Of a DNA stretch of 64,000 nucleotides, positions 59,398-64,000 are shown in pieces. The translations under genes and the position numbers were made by a program. Each line of letters opens with the position of its first letter. Position 1 is the first letter of the stretch. The notes under the pieces are model-generated. The model ran no database searches and was not told the origin of the DNA. It saw only the letters and a program-made list of their open reading frames with translations. Source of the stretch: Marsupella aquatica (taxonomy: Eukaryota; Marchantiophyta); contig OZ316896.1 of NCBI GenBank assembly GCA_973895155.1, positions 20,398,001 through 20,462,000 of the forward strand, in the 5' to 3' direction.

Positions 59398-59775
59398 CTA
59401 GCCCGATTCCCGTGTGTTGCACGAAAGATGTCAAGGTGATAAAAGAAGTTGAGGAGAGAAAAAGATGTTGAGAAGAGAAAAGATATCGAGGAGAGAACAG
59501 ATGTAGAGCTAGGTGAGAAACATATGTCCAGGAGAGAAAAGATTTTGAGAGAAATAGATGTTGAGATGAAAAAAATTGAGGAGAGAAACTATGTCGAGGT
59601 GAACAATAGATGTCAAAGGAGAACGAAAGATGTTGAGGAGAGACATGTGTGCGAAGGAGAGAAAAAGATGTTGAGAGCAAGAAAGCAATGTCCCAAAGAA
59701 TTGGATCCCGCCCTCTTTCATTTTTGTGAGCAGGCGAAACCCAATAATGGCGGGATAGCATATTACAGAGCTAGA
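59398..59775 (-). mobile_element. Non-autonomous Helitron 2 (378 bases)
   Basis: On the minus strand it begins TCTAGCTCTGTAATATGC then TATCCCGCC and ends in CTAG, with CGTG-CAACA-CACG hairpin potential near the end. It is flanked by A and T as expected for Helitron insertion between A and T. The inside is the same GATGTCGAGGAGAGAAAA minisatellite. Confidence 0.65.
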
Positions 59776-59840
59776 TGGGAAGTACCTCACCATCACTCAT
59801 GTAAACTAAATTTCAAGGCAACTCATACTGCTGTAGTGTT

Positions 59841-61354
59841 GTAGCCCAATGCTTGTGCGTTGCACAAAAGATTCCAAGGCGAGAAAAGATGGCAAGGCAA
59901 GGAAAAGATGGCAAGGCGAGGAAAAGAAGTTGAGGTGAGAAGAAGATAATTATCAAGGAGAGAAAAGATGGCGAGGTGAGAACCCGGGTGAGAAAAAGAT
60001 GCAAAGATGAGGAAACTATGTCAAGGAGAGAATAGATGTCGAGGGTGAGGAAAATATGTCTTTGTGACATAAAGATTCCAAGGTGAGAAAAGATGGCAAG
60101 GTGAGCAAAAGAAGTCGAGGTGAGAAAAAGATATCGAGGAGAGAAAAGATGGCAAGGTGAGAAAAAGATGCAAAAATGAGGAAAATATGTCAAGGAGAGA
60201 ATAGATGTCGAGAGTGAGGAAAATATGTCTTTGTGAGATAAAGATTCCAAGGTGAGAAAATATCATGGCGAGGTGAGGAAAGAAGTCGAGGTGAGAAAAA
60301 GTATTGAGGAGAGAAAAGATGGCAAGGTGAGAACCCGAGTAAGAAAAAGATGCAAAGATGAGGAAAATATGTCTTGGTGAGATAAAGATTTCAAGTGAGA
60401 AAAGGATGGCGAGATGAGAAAAAGATAAGATGTCAAGGTGAGAAAAGATCTTGAGGAGAGAAAAAGATGATGAAAAGGGAAAAGTTGTCAAGGGTGGGAA
60501 GAAAATGTTGTGGTGAAATGAAGATGTCAATGTGAAAAAAAGATGTCAATGCAAGGTAAAGACATTAAGGTGAGAAAAATATGTCAAGGCAAGAAAAGAT
60601 GTCAAGGTGAGGCAAAAACATAATTATAAGCTTTGCGATGCAGTTGTTGAGACATTTGTCCATGTCCATGTAAAAAGATGTTGTTGCAAAAGTAATAGAG
60701 GAGAGCGTGAGCTAAATAGATGATGGTAACTGAGGCACATGCATTTGCACAATGCTAGGTCGAAGGTGACATCCCCACTCCGCCTCATGGCCTCCTCGCC
60801 CTATTTCTCTTGGGCTGCCGCTGCCCCCCCCCCCCCCTTCCTCCTCTTCCACAACCCAATAAAAAGCAAGAGTGTCCCTTTTTCTCTCTTATTGCTTACT
60901 TATTTTCTTTATTTTCATCTCCACTTGCTCCACTTTGTCTCATCCCCTCCACCTACGTACTTATGGGATGGTAACACATTATATATTCAGCCCCTCACCC
61001 ATGGGTGCATCGTTAATTTCCCCTCCCTACTTTGAACTCTATGGTTCTAGTTTTGTCCCCTCATAATGGTGTCCCAAGTGCCCCTATCCAAATGACAACA
61101 CATGGCACCCAAGTGCCCACATCCCAATGACAATACATGGCACTCACATAGAGCTTATGTCATATCTCCCTCCTACAGAATCTTTGTGGTATATCTTTGT
61201 GTCTCCTTTGGATTAGAGAGATTGCTTTTTGAATAATGAAAGGCCAGGATAAAAGAGAGTATAAATCCAATGGTTAGAGAATGTTCCCTCCAAAAGTGAG
61301 TTTGTAAACGGATGATACACCACTTTTGGCGGGATAGGGTATTATAGTAGTAGA
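59841..61354 (-). mobile_element. Non-autonomous Helitron 3
   Basis: On the minus strand the 5' end is TCTACTACTATAATACCC followed by TATCCCGCC (61354 downward), preceded by A. The 3' end at 59841 has a perfect TTGTGC-AAC-GCACAA hairpin ending CTAC where CTAG/CTRR is usual. It carries the minisatellite at 59,860-60,620 and a C-tract block like Helitron 1. No protein is encoded. Confidence 0.65.
59860..60620 (+). repeat. GATGTCAAGGTGAGAAAA minisatellite in Helitron 3
   Basis: Some 35 diverged units; within them a ~150-200-base higher-order unit (containing GATGCAAAGATGAGGAAA and ATATGTCTTTGTGA) is repeated about three times. Confidence 0.78.
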
Positions 61355-62580
61355 TTGTGTCTGGTGAGCATTGTACATTTGCAGGATTTTATGCCAAGAT
61401 GGACCTCCCTGTTTGCCAAATTAAAGACTCTGATAGATATTTGACCAAAGCATGCATGGTTGTGTGGTAGCTCACTTTGAGTAGGGACTCATGGGTCTTT
61501 AGTTCAAAGGTTGTTTGCCTCCCTTTCTGTGAGGTTTCATGGATTTCCCTTTAAAAAAACATAAGAAAAATAATTCCCAAATGTTTGCTGACATAGTACA
61601 GATTTCATAGATAAGTGAAATGTGGCAAGAAAATGATAGTCATGTTTGAAAATTTGTCGGTCTTTCAACTCTCATAGGAATTTGACAATATGATGAGATA
61701 ATCTAGATCATATATGTTCTCATTGACTATTTACCTATATTTCAATTAAGTGTGCACCTGAAAGTGAATTGAAAACATTCATGCATATGGAATAGACTGA
61801 AGGTTAAAATCTGAAGCGCTCTGAAAGCCCTTTGAAAAATAAGATTTTTCAACAATAGTCCTATATAGAATAAATTCCAAGGTAGCTTTGCAGCAACAAA
61901 ATAAGTCAAAACCCTCCTTAACACAAGAGCAACGCTCTAAGAAAAATAGGATTCTGTGAAAATGTTTTACAAATTAGAATGTCCTTTAGCTTAATATTAC
62001 ACTTCGGTAACAAGAGCATTACTCTATCAAGATTTTCCCCTAGTTTCTTTGGTGTGAACTGTTCCATTGGTTCATGGGTCATTGTGTTATTTGTTGCCCT
62101 TTTCTTTGGGGTTTTTGCAGTCCATTCTAAATAATATTCTTGACGGAAATTGAATTCATTTTGTTTTTTGTCTGTAATTCAATAAACTACTTTAGGCGCT
62201 ATGAGTAATTAAAATGTGAAATGCATAGTCCAGAGATAGTTTCATTGACCATAAAGGCCAGATAAGGTGCTCAAACACTTGAATGTACCTTAGTGTCTTT
62301 TGTTTTTTAATTGAACTCTAAAACCAGATAAGGTGCTCAAATACTTGAATGTACCTTAGAGTCTTTTGTTTTTAGGAGGGAAAAGGATATTAATAGAATA
62401 AAACCCCCAATAAAGCAAAGCTTGCAATTGTTATAACCAATGGTTTAGGTTAACATCTAGAGTTTAGGGAAGAGGTAGTTACCATAACTACCCACCATAT
62501 GTATATACCTCTTGGACCTCTAATGGACATGATCATTCTTGCTGGTGTATTGGTGTGGCGTTCCATCACAAGGTTACTTA
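61355..62580. other. Intergenic, no gene; one ~65-base tandem duplication
   Basis: The segment CCAGATAAGGTGCTCAAA with CTTGAATGTACCTTAG and GTCTTTTGTTTTT occurs at about 62,258 and 62,323. Nothing else recognised. Confidence 0.5.
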
Positions 62581-62605
62581 CCTTGTAACACGTTATCAGC
62601 ACGTA
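62581..62605 (+). mobile_element. Possible 3' end of an LTR with primer-binding site
   Basis: CCTTGTAACA ends in CA as LTRs do and is followed at 62591 by CGTTATCAGCACG, the word that follows many plant Copia-type LTRs. No gag or pol frame follows before the window ends, and no second LTR is seen. Confidence 0.35.
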
Positions 62606-64000
62606 CGAACTCTCCAAGATTGAGCATGGCTATAGCAAATTAAAAGCATTGAAACAAAATCAATTGCCCTATGCAGAAATGCAACAGCATAGAGGAATTT
62701 GAATACTACGCATCATAATCTAGAGCAGAAGAGATGGAAGGAGAGATTTTATTGTAAGCCGATAGAGAAGGACACGCAATGGAGTCTCTTGGCTTTGGGC
62801 AATGAAGCTTTTGGGGCATTTGAAAGATTACCAATATTTGAAAGACCACCTTGAAAGAGCAATTTTCAATTTGCAATTGATAGATTGCATTGACCCCTCA
62901 CGGCCAGAATAAGAGTTAAACAAGAGAAAAGGCAGAAATCAAGAATGGAAGCAGAAAGAAAAAGAGGATGGATTAAAAACACCAGGAAGTACAGAGCAAA
63001 AGACAGCTGGATGTCAAAGTAATTGCATGCCAAAGAAGCCAATAACCACAACCTCGCCCAAGACCAGATCCAAATAAGCAAGAGAAGCAAATTTGTGGGA
63101 TACGAAGATTTCCTTATCAGCTAGAAGAATCAACGCTCCTCCTTGCAGATGAATGGAATTTGGTCGATGACTGTGGGAAAGATGATCTAAGGAACACAAT
63201 TAAAGATGGATCCGAATACTGGAATAAAGCCAATGATTACAGATGCCTGCGGAAAGAAGGATTAAGGACCTCAAAGCCGGACCTTAATAAAAATTTGCAA
63301 AGCAAGCAACACAGTCCAGAGACGAAGGCAGGAAGTGTAAATCCCCGGATGGCCCATAAAATGCGAGAGAAGAATCGCCCATAAGAGAGCCCTGGAATTA
63401 TTGACAAACAAGAGCAAAATGGAACGAGAATTAGTGAGAAGAATTGAATGAACGGAATCCTGGCATAGCAGCAACTGTCCAAGTAGATGTTCACACCCCG
63501 ATGATATATCGTGGAGCCAAAATTGAAGCGTAAGGGCTTAAGTACATATCAGGCGAACGAATTCGGGAGAAAATTACAGCAACATAGATCACTCCAAACA
63601 AACTAAAAGAGACGGAAGAAATGCAAGTGACGCATTGAAAAGAGGGGAAGCACTAAGCCAACCCCGAATTCCAATTTTTTTAGCAAAATACTTTCAAAAC
63701 AAAGCTTGAGAAGGCCAACACATGGGACCAGAGAAGCCAAAGGGGAGTTCCTCCCCAACTATTGCATGTTAATACACAGAGATTTCCTTTCATAAAGAAG
63801 AGTATTAACTAGAAAAGGAAAATAAATATTTGTTCATAAAAGAAATCACACTATTTCTTATGTCCAAAAAACTTATAAATGCCTAACTTGCCCACCATGA
63901 CATTTCATACAATGCCAAAATTGATTTAAGGAACAAACATATCATGAAAACGGAAGGAAAGACATAAGAACGAAAAACACTTATTGGAAATTTCTCCACG
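62606..64000. other. Right edge of window, no gene recognised
   Basis: Purine-rich, no long frame on either strand. It would be internal retrotransposon sequence if the LTR call at 62,590 is right. Confidence 0.35.

Noticed and set aside
57896-60530. Frames rich in FSPLHLFS/SHLDIF-type repeats
   Set aside because: They are translations of the GATGTCAAGGTGAGAAAA minisatellite, not genes.
62581-64000. Complete Copia-type retrotransposon
   Set aside because: Only a possible LTR end and primer-binding word are seen; no gag or pol frame and no partner LTR.
1-64000. tRNA or rRNA genes, CRISPR arrays or bacterial operons
   Set aside because: I recognised no tRNA T-loop contexts, rRNA segments or spaced CRISPR repeats; spliced genes argue for a eukaryotic nuclear genome.

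Overview
The window looks like nuclear DNA of a plant, probably a bryophyte, lycophyte or streptophyte alga. Three single-copy host genes have ordinary GT-AG introns, plant-type TTTAGGG/CCCTAAA repeats are present, and the mobile-element proteins belong to plant families (TNP2 with DUF4218/DUF4216, TNP1-like domains, Helitrons). I cannot name the species from sequence alone.

Layout. 1-982 is unassigned. 983-8157 is CACTA (En/Spm) element copy A, truncated on its left side. 8.2-26.6 kb holds the host genes: a MAT2B/RmlD-like reductase-fold protein (six exons), a single-exon PIG-C/GPI2 protein, and D-aminoacyl-tRNA deacylase (seven exons, one GC-AG intron), followed by decayed repeats and a retrotransposon 3' remnant. 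From 26,705 to 54,969 there is a Myb/SANT-like gene whose second intron is about 27.3 kb long. That intron holds a composite transposon (about 27,601-54,805) with inverted termini (19 bp perfect, 24 of 26 when extended). CACTA copy B (32,646-46,445) sits inside this transposon, and a further 4-kb element sits inside copy B. From 55 to 64 kb there are a ~185-bp satellite, three non-autonomous Helitrons packed with minisatellite, and a possible LTR end.

The large intronic element is the most unusual object. Without its nested insertion it would be about 13.4 kb. Rightward it encodes a ~1,210-codon transposase-like protein: TNP1/DUF8039-like repeats, a cysteine cluster and a DUF7869-type core. 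Leftward it encodes a broken ParB-like plus N4/N6-type DNA methyltransferase-like protein and a 326-aa FCP1/NIF phosphatase-fold protein of the plant DLN type. The two units diverge from a ~3-kb region full of palindromes of the form CTCGAGATNATCTCGAG. Further copies lie in introns, near the ends and once inside the transposase coding sequence, but I saw none in the nested CACTA.

The two CACTA copies share an architecture: TNP2 transposase, a 349-codon protein with a cysteine/histidine knuckle and a SET domain, and a divergent charged accessory protein. The SET gene is open in both copies with identical exon lengths (234 and 816 nt). Copy A has a broken TNP2 but an open accessory ORF; copy B has an open TNP2 but a broken accessory ORF. 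Domain names are from recognition by eye; no database search was possible.
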